The notes under the pieces are model-generated. The model was not told where the DNA came from. It saw nothing but the letters and a program-made list of their open reading frames with translations, and searched no databases. The position numbers were made by a program, and so were the translations under genes. A DNA stretch of 6,746 bases, taken from Roseovarius sp. Lineage in GTDB: Bacteria > Pseudomonadota > Alphaproteobacteria > Rhodobacterales > Rhodobacteraceae. The stretch lies in NCBI GenBank assembly GCA_023260815.1, contig JALQUE010000255.1:1-6746 (forward strand). The letters are read 5' to 3'. Of the stretch, positions 1 through 6,497 are shown in pieces (position 1 is the stretch's first letter; each line of letters opens with the position of its first letter).

Positions 1-4
1 ATGC

Positions 5-26
5 GCGGGCGCCGTGCGGCGCCCGC
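5..26 (-). terminator. GC hairpin downstream of the gamma-glutamyltransferase gene, possible terminator
   Basis: A perfect 9-base-pair stem (GCGGGCGCC / GGCGCCCGC) closes a four-base loop, starting 21 bases beyond the stop codon of the leftward enzyme gene. The position fits an intrinsic terminator for the minus-strand operon. Read leftward, only four bases follow the stem before the window ends, so a U-tract cannot be confirmed; read rightward there is none. It could instead be a 3' stabilising hairpin. Confidence 0.5.
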
Positions 27-46
27 CCTGTCGGTGGGGGGGCGGT

Positions 47-1642
47 TCAGAACCCGACGACCTGCCCGTCCTTGCGCGGTTCGGATCCGCCCGCGTAGGT
101 GCCGTTTTCCTGCCGCACGATCAGTTGCGCACCGCCAAAGCCGAAGGCGTTGTCCGGGGCTTCCATCGACAGGGCATGGCCCATGTCGCGCAGCCGCGTC
201 AGCGTGGCCTCCGGCAGGGTCGTCTCGCAGGCGACGCCCAGGCCGTTGGTCACCCGCCAGCGCGGCGCATCCGCGGCCATCTGCGGATCCTGCCCCCACA
301 ACTGGGTGCGCAGCGTCATCTGCACATGCCCCTGCGCCTGCATCGGGCCGCCCATCACGCCAAAGCTCATGGCCGGGACATCGCCCCGCATCAGAAAGGC
401 GGGAATGATGGTGTGGAATGGCCGTTTGCCCGGTGCCACGACGTTCTGGCTGTTCGGGTCCAGCGAGAAACCGGCCCCCCGGTTCTGGAGATGGATGCCG
501 GTGCCGGGCACCGTCACGCCCGATCCGAAACCGGCGTAGTTCGACTGGATGAACGACACCATCATGCCAGAGGAATCGGCGGCTGTCAGGTAGACCGTGC
601 CGCCCTGTTTCGGGGCGCCTGCCTTGAAATCCGTGGCGGCATTCGGGTCGATCAGCCTGGCGCGGTCCGCCAGGTAGCCGGGGTCCAGCATGTCCTGCGG
701 CGTCACGCGTGTCATGTGGGCGATGTCGGCGACATAGGTCTCGGCGTCGCGCAGGGCCAGTTTCATCGCCTCGATCTGCAAATGAAACGCCTGCGGATCA
801 TCGGCGTCCAGGTCGCGGATGTTGGTCTGACCCAAGATCCCCAGCCCCATCAGCGCGGCGATGCCCTGACCGTTTGGCGGGATTTCGTGCAGCGTCACAT
901 CGTCAAAGCCCTGCGACAGCGTTCCGCACCAGTCCACCTCATGCGCGGCAAGGTCGGAGACCCGCAAGGCGGCGCCGTGCTCCTTGGCAAAAGCCTCCAT
1001 GGCTTCGGCCAGTTCGCCCTCGTAGAACGCCTTGCCCTTGGTTTCGGCGATCAGACGCAGGCTGCGCGCCATGGCCGGGTTGGAATACATCTCTCCGGCG
1101 ATCGGCGCGCGGCCGTTGGGCAGGAAGTTCTCGGCGTAGCCGGGCTGGTCGGCCAGCGCCTCGGCGCCGCGTGCCCAGAGGCTTGCGATCACCGGGGAGA
1201 CGGGGAACCCGTGTTCGGCATAGCCGATGGCCGGTTCGAACAGGTCGGCGAAGGGCAGCTTGCCAAACCGGTCAGACAGCGCGACCCAGCCCTTGACGAT
1301 GCCGGGGACCGTCACGCTTTCCCAGCCGCGGAAGGGCATCGCCTCCAGCCCGGCAAAGCGGTCCGGCGTCCAGCCGGCGGGCGCCCGTCCCGAGGCGTTG
1401 AGCCCGTGCAGTTCCTTGCCGTCCCAGAGGATGGCAAAGCCGTCGGAGCCAAGCCCGTTGCCGGTGGGTTCCACCAGCGTCAGCGTCACGGCCGTGGCGA
1501 TGGCCGCGTCCACGGCATTGCCGCCGCGGGCCAGCATGGACAGCCCGGCCTGTGCCGCAAGCGGCTGGCTGGCGGCAACCATGTTGCGGGCCAGAACGCT
1601 GGACCGGCGAGAGGGGTAGTGGTGATTTGCGCGAAACTGCAT
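47..1642 (-). CDS. Gamma-glutamyltransferase family protein (YwrD-like, cytoplasmic)
   Basis: Predicted 531-residue Ntn-hydrolase proenzyme of the gamma-glutamyltransferase family, which cleaves or transfers gamma-glutamyl groups from glutathione or related amides. Visible landmarks are the N-terminal SQPLAAQAGL and GGNAVDAAIATA blocks (residues 25-52), NASGRAP at 82-88 with the likely substrate-binding Arg86, the presumed autoprocessing site GGTVYL with Thr349 as nucleophile, VSFIQSNYAGFGSG (362-375), GKRPFHTIIPAF (405-416) and the glycine-rich oxyanion region GVMGGPMQAQGH (428-439). Cleavage before Thr349 would give a large chain of 348 and a small chain of 183 residues. There is no signal peptide, unlike periplasmic Ggt, and the length and N-terminus resemble the YwrD branch, so action in the cytoplasm is inferred. 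The start is supported by AAGGA six bases upstream (1649-1653), which overlaps the stop codon of the preceding gene and suggests translational coupling. The true substrate is unknown; acylase or amidase activity on other gamma-glutamyl compounds is possible. Confidence 0.93.
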   Translation of the reverse strand: MQFRANHHYPSRRSSVLARNMVAASQPLAAQAGLSMLARGGNAVDAAIATAVTLTLVEPTGNGLGSDGFAILWDGKELHGLNASGRAPAGWTPDRFAGLEAMPFRGWESVTVPGIVKGWVALSDRFGKLPFADLFEPAIGYAEHGFPVSPVIASLWARGAEALADQPGYAENFLPNGRAPIAGEMYSNPAMARSLRLIAETKGKAFYEGELAEAMEAFAKEHGAALRVSDLAAHEVDWCGTLSQGFDDVTLHEIPPNGQGIAALMGLGILGQTNIRDLDADDPQAFHLQIEAMKLALRDAETYVADIAHMTRVTPQDMLDPGYLADRARLIDPNAATDFKAGAPKQGGTVYLTAADSSGMMVSFIQSNYAGFGSGVTVPGTGIHLQNRGAGFSLDPNSQNVVAPGKRPFHTIIPAFLMRGDVPAMSFGVMGGPMQAQGHVQMTLRTQLWGQDPQMAADAPRWRVTNGLGVACETTLPEATLTRLRDMGHALSMEAPDNAFGFGGAQLIVRQENGTYAGGSEPRKDGQVVGF

Positions 1643-1652
1643 GTCAGGTCCT

Positions 1653-2402
1653 TCAGGTCAGCGGCGTGGCAAGGGACTGCGAGACGATCCCTTTTTCCGC
1701 GCGCTCTTTTTCGTTGGCGGCAATGGCGGCGTCCAGCGGTGTCCGGTCGATCATGCCGGAAAACTCCTCGACCGTGGGCATGGCGGTGCGGAACACCATG
1801 TAGCGTTCTTCGGCGACGGCCATCAGGCGGCGCAGTTCCGCCAGCGGATCGCCGTGATCGTCCACCCGCAGGTCGATCATGGGGTAGGGCTGTCCCGCGT
1901 GGATCAGCAGGCCTGCGGCCTGTTTGCCCCGCTTGTCGCCGCCCGCGCGCTCACCGGCGTCCATCGCCGTGAGAAACCGCTGGGCAAAGGGCAGGGCGGC
2001 ATTGTCGAGCCAGGCCGCCAGGGTGTCCGCCACAACCGCCGGACCGGCCAGCATGTTGCCCGCGACAGAGACATCTTCGGCCTGCGCATGTCCCGCCCAG
2101 GGCACGCAATCCGTGCCTGTGTGCTGCGCGATCCGGCCATCCGGCGCGATCATGTGGGCCTGCCGCGACGCCTGCCCCAGATCGCGGGCGACCAGATCCG
2201 CCAGAATCGCATCGGGGGCTTCGCCCCGTTGCAACCGGTCCAGCCCCTCGATGCCCCAGAGCGGATTGACAAAGGCCTGACTGGCAAAGGCCGCCGTGGC
2301 GCAGACATGGGGTACCAGCGACCCGCAGGCGAAAAAGCGGCTGGCGACGGCAATGCCGAAGGCACCGGTTTCGGGGTCTCTGGCTACGATGGAATAGGTC
2401 AT
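1653..2402 (-). CDS. DUF1028 family protein (putative Ntn-hydrolase fold)
   Basis: Predicted 249-residue protein of the DUF1028 family. The diagnostic opening is MTYSIVARDPETG followed by GIAVASRFFACGSLVP (residues 16-31); ASQAFVNPLWGIEGLDRL (40-57), the SVAGNML block (112-118) and DLRVDDHGDPLAELRRL (177-193) are also typical. No signal peptide or membrane segment is seen, so it is probably cytoplasmic. The family has no established reaction; from memory it is grouped with Ntn-type hydrolases, which would make Thr2, exposed by Met removal, a candidate nucleophile (inference). The reading frame continues upstream to an ATG at 2514-2516, but the start at 2402 is preferred because AGGAG (2407-2411) sits four bases before it and the family similarity begins there. 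It is the first gene of the leftward operon, with 10 bases separating it from the gamma-glutamyltransferase gene. The C-terminal 40 or so residues, rich in Ala, Glu and Lys, look less conserved. Confidence 0.9.
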   Translation of the reverse strand: MTYSIVARDPETGAFGIAVASRFFACGSLVPHVCATAAFASQAFVNPLWGIEGLDRLQRGEAPDAILADLVARDLGQASRQAHMIAPDGRIAQHTGTDCVPWAGHAQAEDVSVAGNMLAGPAVVADTLAAWLDNAALPFAQRFLTAMDAGERAGGDKRGKQAAGLLIHAGQPYPMIDLRVDDHGDPLAELRRLMAVAEERYMVFRTAMPTVEEFSGMIDRTPLDAAIAANEKERAEKGIVSQSLATPLT

Positions 2403-2461
2403 GTCGCTCCTCTCTGGCGCCGGTTTTCGGGCGCTCTGTCCTGCGGGCCAGCGGGTGCCCA

Positions 2462-2477
2462 AACCCGCCTGCGGGTT
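2462..2477 (-). other. Leader hairpin with competing partner, upstream of DUF1028 gene
   Basis: AACCCGC and GCGGGTT form a perfect seven-base inverted repeat with a two-base centre (2462-2477). The ACCCGC part (2463-2468) can instead pair with GCGGGT at 2451-2456 across a six-base loop, so the two stems are mutually exclusive. If the leftward promoter lies in the AT-rich island near 2510-2535, both fall in the untranslated leader, 49-75 bases before the DUF1028 start. No U-tract follows, so this is not a clear intrinsic terminator. A regulatory role is only a possibility. Confidence 0.3.
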
Positions 2478-2508
2478 CAAGTTGTCGGCCGCTGCCGCAT
2501 CTGCGTGG

Positions 2509-2535
2509 TTGATCACTTGATTAATAAGTGTACAA
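2509..2535. promoter_or_regulatory. Interrupted palindrome, candidate operator shared by the divergent operons
   Basis: The half-sites TTGatCACTT and AAGTGtaCAA are inverted repeats around a seven-base AT-rich centre (GATTAAT); eight of ten arm positions pair. The site lies about 107 bases from the DUF1028 start and 144 from the preferred first ATPase start. It is the most AT-rich part of the gap, which suits a promoter/operator. A dimeric helix-turn-helix repressor or activator is a reasonable binder, but no regulator gene is in the window and the family cannot be named from the site. Confidence 0.42.
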
Positions 2536-2665
2536 AATTAAGGAAAGACGCCGCTCTGCGACTAATTGTTACGCAGCTGCGGGAGGACAAGGAAGAATTC
2601 CACCTTGAATTCTCGTATCTGCGGACGTGGCCGATAGGTCGGTGATCAGTGCCCTTACGCAACCT

Positions 2666-2670
2666 GAAGG
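2666..2670 (+). promoter_or_regulatory. Ribosome binding site that decides the first ATPase start
   Basis: GAAGG lies eight bases before the ATG at 2679. The alternative in-frame GTG at 2649 has no comparable site upstream, so the ATG is chosen as the start. Confidence 0.6.
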
Positions 2671-2678
2671 CCGGGACC

Positions 2679-3650
2679 ATGCCGCTGCTTGAAATCGACG
2701 ACCTCAGTGTATGCGTCTCGCAGGACGGGACTGATACGGCGCTCGTCCGCAGCGTGTCCTACGTCGTGGAACCGGGGGAGACGCTGGCGCTGGTCGGGGA
2801 AAGCGGGTCCGGCAAATCCGTGTCGTCGCTGGCTGTCATGGGATTGCTGGCCAAGGCGCTGAAGGTTACCTCCGGCAGCATCCGGTTCGACGGGCAGGAC
2901 CTGCTGGCGCTGAGCGCCGAGGAAATGCGCAAGATCCGCGGCCGCGACATTTCCATGGTCTTCCAGGAGCCGATGACCTCGCTCAACCCGGTGCGCAGCA
3001 TCGGGTCGCAGATCATGGAAAGCATCGAGGAAAACCTGGGCCTGTCGCGCGCCGACGCGCGGGCGCGGGCGATTTCGCTGCTCAAGGAAGTTGGCGTGGC
3101 CGATGCGGAGCGACGCCTGAAACAGTATCCGCACCATTTTTCCGGTGGCATGCGTCAGCGGGTGATGATCGCCATCGCGCTGGCCGCCGATCCCAAGCTG
3201 ATCATCGCGGATGAGCCGACAACCGCGCTGGACGTCACCATCCAGGCGCAGATCCTGGACCTGATGGCGCGCATCTGCCGCGATCATGGCACGGCGATGA
3301 TCCTGATCACCCACAATCTTGGGATCGTGGCGCGTTATGCCGACCGGGTGAACGTCATGTATAGTGGCCGGATCGTAGAAACCGGTACCGCGCGAGAGAT
3401 TTACCGGGCGCCGCGCCACCCCTACACCGAAGGGTTGCTGCAATCGGTGCCGCGTCTGGATCAGGACCGGAGCGTGCCGCTGAAGCCCATTCGCGGCAAC
3501 CCCGCCGATCCGTTCACGCCGATTTCGGGCTGCCGGTTCCACCCCCGGTGTCCCTACGTTGCGGCCCGCTGCCGCGCAGAGGTCCCCGCCTTCGAGAACG
3601 GTGTGGCCTGTCATTTCCCGCTCGACCCCGCCCAGAAGGAAGCCGTCTGA
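2679..3650 (+). CDS. Peptide ABC importer, ATP-binding subunit 1 (DppD/OppD-like)
   Basis: Predicted 323-residue ATPase of a dipeptide/oligopeptide-type importer; it hydrolyses ATP at the inner face of the membrane to drive uptake, as a heterodimer with the next gene product. In order: Walker A GESGSGKS (residues 40-47), Q-loop Gln96 in VFQEPMTSLNP, ABC signature FSGGMRQR (154-161), Walker B LIIADEP (174-180), D-loop TTALDVT and switch His212. The C-terminal oligopeptide-transporter extension has the RHPYT element (246-250) and four cysteines (285, 291, 298, 311) in the C-x5-C-x6-C-x12-C pattern, the arrangement linked to a [4Fe-4S] cluster in some DppD/DppF proteins. The start at 2679 is chosen over an in-frame GTG at 2649 because GAAGG precedes it by eight bases and the family similarity begins at LLEIDDLSV. 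Its stop codon overlaps the next start by one base. The substrate cannot be inferred from this subunit. Confidence 0.95.
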   Translation: MPLLEIDDLSVCVSQDGTDTALVRSVSYVVEPGETLALVGESGSGKSVSSLAVMGLLAKALKVTSGSIRFDGQDLLALSAEEMRKIRGRDISMVFQEPMTSLNPVRSIGSQIMESIEENLGLSRADARARAISLLKEVGVADAERRLKQYPHHFSGGMRQRVMIAIALAADPKLIIADEPTTALDVTIQAQILDLMARICRDHGTAMILITHNLGIVARYADRVNVMYSGRIVETGTAREIYRAPRHPYTEGLLQSVPRLDQDRSVPLKPIRGNPADPFTPISGCRFHPRCPYVAARCRAEVPAFENGVACHFPLDPAQKEAV

Positions 3651-4645
3651 TGAGCGCGCTGCTAAGGATCGAAGACGTCTCGGTGCATTTTCCGGTCCGC
3701 AAGGGGGTGTTGCAGCGGCAGGTGGCAGAGGTGCGCGCCGTGGACAGTGTCACCCTGAGCCTTGAAAAGGGCGAGGCCTTTGGCCTGGTGGGGGAGTCGG
3801 GCTGTGGCAAGACGACCCTTGCCCGCACGGTGCTGCGGCTGGTCGATCCGACCTCGGGCGCGATCTGGTTCGACGGTCAGAACATCAGCGGTTTGCGGGG
3901 CAAGGCGCTGGCCCCCTATCGCAGACGCGTGGCCGCGATCTTTCAGGACCCGTTTTCATCGCTCAACCCGCGCATGACCTCCGGTCAGACGCTGCGAGAA
4001 GTGCTGAAGGTCAACGGTTACCCGGGGGATATTCCGGCGCGCGTGGCGGAATTGCTGACGATCTGCGGGCTGGCGCCGCGTTTTGCCGAGCTTTACCCGC
4101 ATGAGATGTCCGGCGGACAGCGGCAGCGGGTGGGAATCGCCCGCGCCCTTGCGCTCGACCCCGAATTGATCGTCTGTGACGAGGCGGTCAGCGCGCTGGA
4201 CGTGTCCATTCAGGCGCAGATCATCAACCTGCTGGAGGAGTTGCGCGTCAAGTTCGGCCTGACCTACCTGTTCATCGGGCATGACCTGTCGGTGGTGCGC
4301 CACCTCTGCGACCGGATCGCGGTGATGTACCTGGGCCGGATCATGGAAACCGGCACGTCTGCCGAACTGTTCGACACACCGCGCCATCCCTACACCCGCG
4401 CGCTGATCGACGCGGTCCCCGCCCCCGATCCCGTGGGCGAGGAGGCGCGCGAACACGTGGCGCTGAAAGGCGAGATTCCCAGCCCGCTGGACCCGCCATC
4501 TGGCTGCGTGTTCCACACCCGCTGCCCCATCGCGATGGATCGGTGCCGTGCAGAGGTGCCGGGGCTGACCCGCCTTGGCGGACATCACGCGGCAGCGTGT
4601 TTCGCATTGGAGACAACCGCCGGCACACCGGCCAAGAAAGAATGA
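3650..4645 (+). CDS. Peptide ABC importer, ATP-binding subunit 2 (DppF/OppF-like)
   Basis: Predicted 331-residue partner ATPase of the same importer. Motifs in order: Walker A GESGCGKT (residues 48-55), Q-loop Gln99 in IFQDPFSSLNPRM, ABC signature MSGGQRQR (153-160), Walker B LIVCDEA (173-179) followed by VSALDVS, and switch His211. The HFPVRKGVLQRQV segment (13-25) before Walker A and the CDEAVSALD sequence are typical of the DppF/OppF branch rather than DppD. The C-terminal extension again has RHPYT (245-249) and four cysteines at 286, 292, 299 and 317. The start is an ATG sharing its A with the TGA stop of the preceding gene (TGATG), with AAGGA nine bases upstream, so translation is probably coupled. 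The frame is open upstream to 3548, but that part lies inside the preceding gene and is rejected. A gap of 40 bases leads to the binding-protein gene. Confidence 0.95.
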   Translation: MSALLRIEDVSVHFPVRKGVLQRQVAEVRAVDSVTLSLEKGEAFGLVGESGCGKTTLARTVLRLVDPTSGAIWFDGQNISGLRGKALAPYRRRVAAIFQDPFSSLNPRMTSGQTLREVLKVNGYPGDIPARVAELLTICGLAPRFAELYPHEMSGGQRQRVGIARALALDPELIVCDEAVSALDVSIQAQIINLLEELRVKFGLTYLFIGHDLSVVRHLCDRIAVMYLGRIMETGTSAELFDTPRHPYTRALIDAVPAPDPVGEEAREHVALKGEIPSPLDPPSGCVFHTRCPIAMDRCRAEVPGLTRLGGHHAAACFALETTAGTPAKKE

Positions 4646-4672
4646 CAACGACAGGTTCACAGAAGTCCAACC

Positions 4673-4679
4673 AGGGGAG
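4673..4679 (+). promoter_or_regulatory. Strong ribosome binding site fixing the binding-protein start
   Basis: AGGGGAG lies six bases before the ATG at 4686. No similar site precedes the in-frame ATG at 4800, which would give a conventional signal-peptide length. This supports the long N-terminal extension being translated. Confidence 0.7.
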
Positions 4680-4685
4680 ACGACC

Positions 4686-6458
4686 ATGAACGAAGACGAC
4701 CTGATCAAGCGTGCCCAGCAGGAACTGCGTGAGGCAAATGATTTCGACCCGCGCGACCCGCTGTTCGGCCTCAGCCGCGATGACATGCGCGGCCCGAAAA
4801 TGTCGCGCCGTGCGACGCTGCGCCTGCTGGCGGCCGGTGGCGCGCTGACCATGGCGCAGGTGCTGCCCGGTCTGCGTCCGACGCCCGCGATGGCGGCGGC
4901 CCACGGCGGCGGAGAGCTGCGCGCGGCCTGGGGCGGCGTTTCGGAAATCGTCACGCTGGACCCCGCGCGCATCAACCAGGTGCTGCAATTCCAGATCGCG
5001 TCCAACGTGCTGTCGGGCCTGATGCACATCAACAATGAGCTGGTGGCCGAGGGCGATCTGGCCGAAAGCTGGGGGGTCTCCGAAGACGGTCTGGTCTACA
5101 CGGTCAAGCTGCGCGAGGGCGTGACCTTTCACAACGGCGACGCCTTTGACGCCGATGACGTCCTGTACACCTTTGCGCGGTCCAGCGATCCCGAACAGTC
5201 GATCCACAGCCGGGTGATCGCCAACGTGGCCGCGCTGGACAAGCTCAACGATCTTGAGGTCCGGTTCACGCTGAAGCAGCCGCAGGCCTCCTTCCTGACC
5301 AAGGCGCTGGAGCGCGCCTCGGGCCGCGCCATGACCATCGTGTCGCGCGGGGCGATCGAGGAAATGGGCCTGTCGCAATCCGGTCTGACACCCGTCGGCA
5401 CAGGCCCGTTCAAGATCGTCGAGCACAAGCTGGGCGGGTCGGTCATCCTTGAGAAATTCGAGAACTACTTTGATCCCGAACGGCCCAAGCTGGACCGCAT
5501 CGTGATCACCCCGGTCGATGGCACCGAACCGCTGGCCGCCGCGATCGAGGCGGGCGACGTGGATTACATCGGCGGCAACCCGGTTCCGGGCGAACTGGTG
5601 GACCGGTTCAACGCAAATTCCGACCTGACCGTGGACATCAAGCCCGCGCCCGGATTCCAGTCGATCTGGATCAACCCGTGGCGCGACGTGATGAAAGTGG
5701 AGGATTTCAACAAGCCGCTTGAGGAACTGAAGCAGGAAAACGGCTTCAAGGTGCGTCTGGCGCTGGCCAAGGCGCTGCATCGCGATCTGTTCGTGCAGCA
5801 GGCGCTGTTCGGCAACGGTGTGCCTGCCTACGGGTCGATCAACGCCGCCATGGGGTTCTACTACGACGAGACGCTGGCAGAGACGTCAGAGCAGGCCTAC
5901 GACCCCGAAGGCGCGCAGGCGCTGTTGGCAGAGGCCGGCTATCCCGGCGGTGAGGGGTTCCCGACGCTGAAGCTGCAAACCACGCCGAACACCCGCCGCG
6001 CGGGTCTGGTGGTGGCGAATATCTACAAGCAGGTGCTGGGCATCACGGTCGAGGTCGATCCCAAGGAATTCTCTGTCGGGATCGAAGAGTTCAACAAGAT
6101 GGACTTTGACCTGCGCCTGGGCGGATCGGGCGGAGATTATGACCCCGATGACGGCCTTGTGGACTGGATGCAGACCTCGTCCAAGTTCAACGGCCCGACC
6201 CGTGACAAGGAAATGTACCCCTTCGGCTTCTGGAGTGAGGCGGAGTCCGACGCGCTGGTCGATCAGCAAGCGGCAACCGCAGATCCGGCGGCCCGTCGCG
6301 ATCTGGTGCAGAAGGCCAACAAGATCACCTCTGACAAGGTGTGCTGCGGCTTCCTCTACCATCCGGTCGATATCCTTGTGCATTCGAGCAAGGTCAACGT
6401 GCCGACGCAAAGCCGGATACCCGGCCTGCACGACTTTGACCGCATCACGCTGTCCTGA
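4686..6458 (+). CDS. Peptide-type ABC importer substrate-binding protein (SBP_bac_5), Tat-exported
   Basis: Predicted 590-residue periplasmic binding protein of the SBP_bac_5 family (DppA/OppA/NikA type), which captures the substrate and delivers it to the permeases. Family features are LAESWGVSEDGLVYTVKLREG (125-145 region), TFHNGDAFDADDVLYTF (147-163), the VGTGPFKI turn (237-244), VRLALAKALHRD (356-367) and the LLAEAGYPGG motif (413-422). Export appears to be by the twin-arginine route: SRRATLRL with Arg41-Arg42, a hydrophobic stretch to about residue 60, and a likely cleavage after Ala70 (AMA). The twin arginines are preceded by an unusually long, charged, mostly hydrophilic extension of about 40 residues. 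The start at 4686 rests on the strong AGGGGAG site; a start at 4800 would remove the extension. There is no lipobox cysteine. The only two cysteines are adjacent (553-554). The fold does not reveal the ligand: peptides, opines, glutathione or other compounds are all possible. Confidence 0.93.
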   Translation: MNEDDLIKRAQQELREANDFDPRDPLFGLSRDDMRGPKMSRRATLRLLAAGGALTMAQVLPGLRPTPAMAAAHGGGELRAAWGGVSEIVTLDPARINQVLQFQIASNVLSGLMHINNELVAEGDLAESWGVSEDGLVYTVKLREGVTFHNGDAFDADDVLYTFARSSDPEQSIHSRVIANVAALDKLNDLEVRFTLKQPQASFLTKALERASGRAMTIVSRGAIEEMGLSQSGLTPVGTGPFKIVEHKLGGSVILEKFENYFDPERPKLDRIVITPVDGTEPLAAAIEAGDVDYIGGNPVPGELVDRFNANSDLTVDIKPAPGFQSIWINPWRDVMKVEDFNKPLEELKQENGFKVRLALAKALHRDLFVQQALFGNGVPAYGSINAAMGFYYDETLAETSEQAYDPEGAQALLAEAGYPGGEGFPTLKLQTTPNTRRAGLVVANIYKQVLGITVEVDPKEFSVGIEEFNKMDFDLRLGGSGGDYDPDDGLVDWMQTSSKFNGPTRDKEMYPFGFWSEAESDALVDQQAATADPAARRDLVQKANKITSDKVCCGFLYHPVDILVHSSKVNVPTQSRIPGLHDFDRITLS

Positions 6459-6467
6459 TCTGAAAGG

Positions 6468-6489
6468 GGGCGGGTCCTCGGGCCCGCCC
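6468..6489 (+). other. Intercistronic GC hairpin between binding-protein and permease genes
   Basis: GGGCGGG and CCCGCCC form a perfect seven-base-pair stem around an eight-base loop, beginning nine bases past the binding-protein stop and ending eight bases before the permease start. No T-tract follows, so it is not a typical full terminator. Such hairpins often protect the upstream mRNA from 3' decay or cause partial termination, which would fit the higher need for binding protein than for permease (inference). Confidence 0.55.
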
Positions 6490-6497
6490 AAATTCCC

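Larger units (their letters stand above)
2403..2678. promoter_or_regulatory. Divergent intergenic region between hydrolase operon and ABC importer operon
   Basis: This 276-base gap separates the two divergent operons and should carry both promoters. Its most distinctive part is an AT-rich stretch at about 2509-2545, in contrast to the GC-rich surroundings, containing an interrupted palindrome. On the leftward side lie GC hairpins in what would be the leader of the DUF1028 gene. On the rightward side are two GAATTC hexamers six bases apart (2595-2600 and 2607-2612) and the palindrome CGCAGCTGCG (2572-2581), neither with an assigned role. No -35/-10 pair good enough to place a promoter precisely was found on either strand. 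No convincing small ORF or RNA gene was seen. Confidence 0.6.

Noticed and set aside
14..1972. 652-codon open frame on the plus strand opposite the gamma-glutamyltransferase and DUF1028 genes
   Set aside because: It is antisense to two genes with clear family motifs, shows low-complexity Arg/Gly/His-rich composition and has no recognisable domain; long antisense frames are common in GC-rich DNA.
2403..2516. Longer N-terminus for the DUF1028 protein starting at an ATG at 2514-2516
   Set aside because: The added 38 residues show no family similarity, start inside the candidate operator, and ignore the AGGAG site before 2402.
2595..2612. Two GAATTC hexamers six bases apart, and the nearby palindrome CGCAGCTGCG (2572-2581)
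   Set aside because: Short palindromes are expected by chance; they were noted in the intergenic entry but there is nothing to assign a function.
2605..2637. Possible 10-residue TTG-start leader peptide upstream of the first ATPase
   Set aside because: Rare start codon, no well-spaced ribosome site and no attenuator-like codon run; not distinguishable from chance.
2649..2678. Upstream GTG start for the first ATPase, adding 10 residues
   Set aside because: The ATG at 2679 has a better-placed GAAGG site and matches where family similarity begins. The GTG remains a minor possibility.
4575..4685. Upstream extension of the binding protein overlapping the second ATPase gene
   Set aside because: It lies within the ATPase coding region, and a strong ribosome site directly precedes the ATG at 4686.
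4341..5780. 479-codon open frame on the minus strand across the second ATPase and binding-protein genes
   Set aside because: It is a frame shadow of two well-supported genes, with no family motif and no sensible ribosome site.
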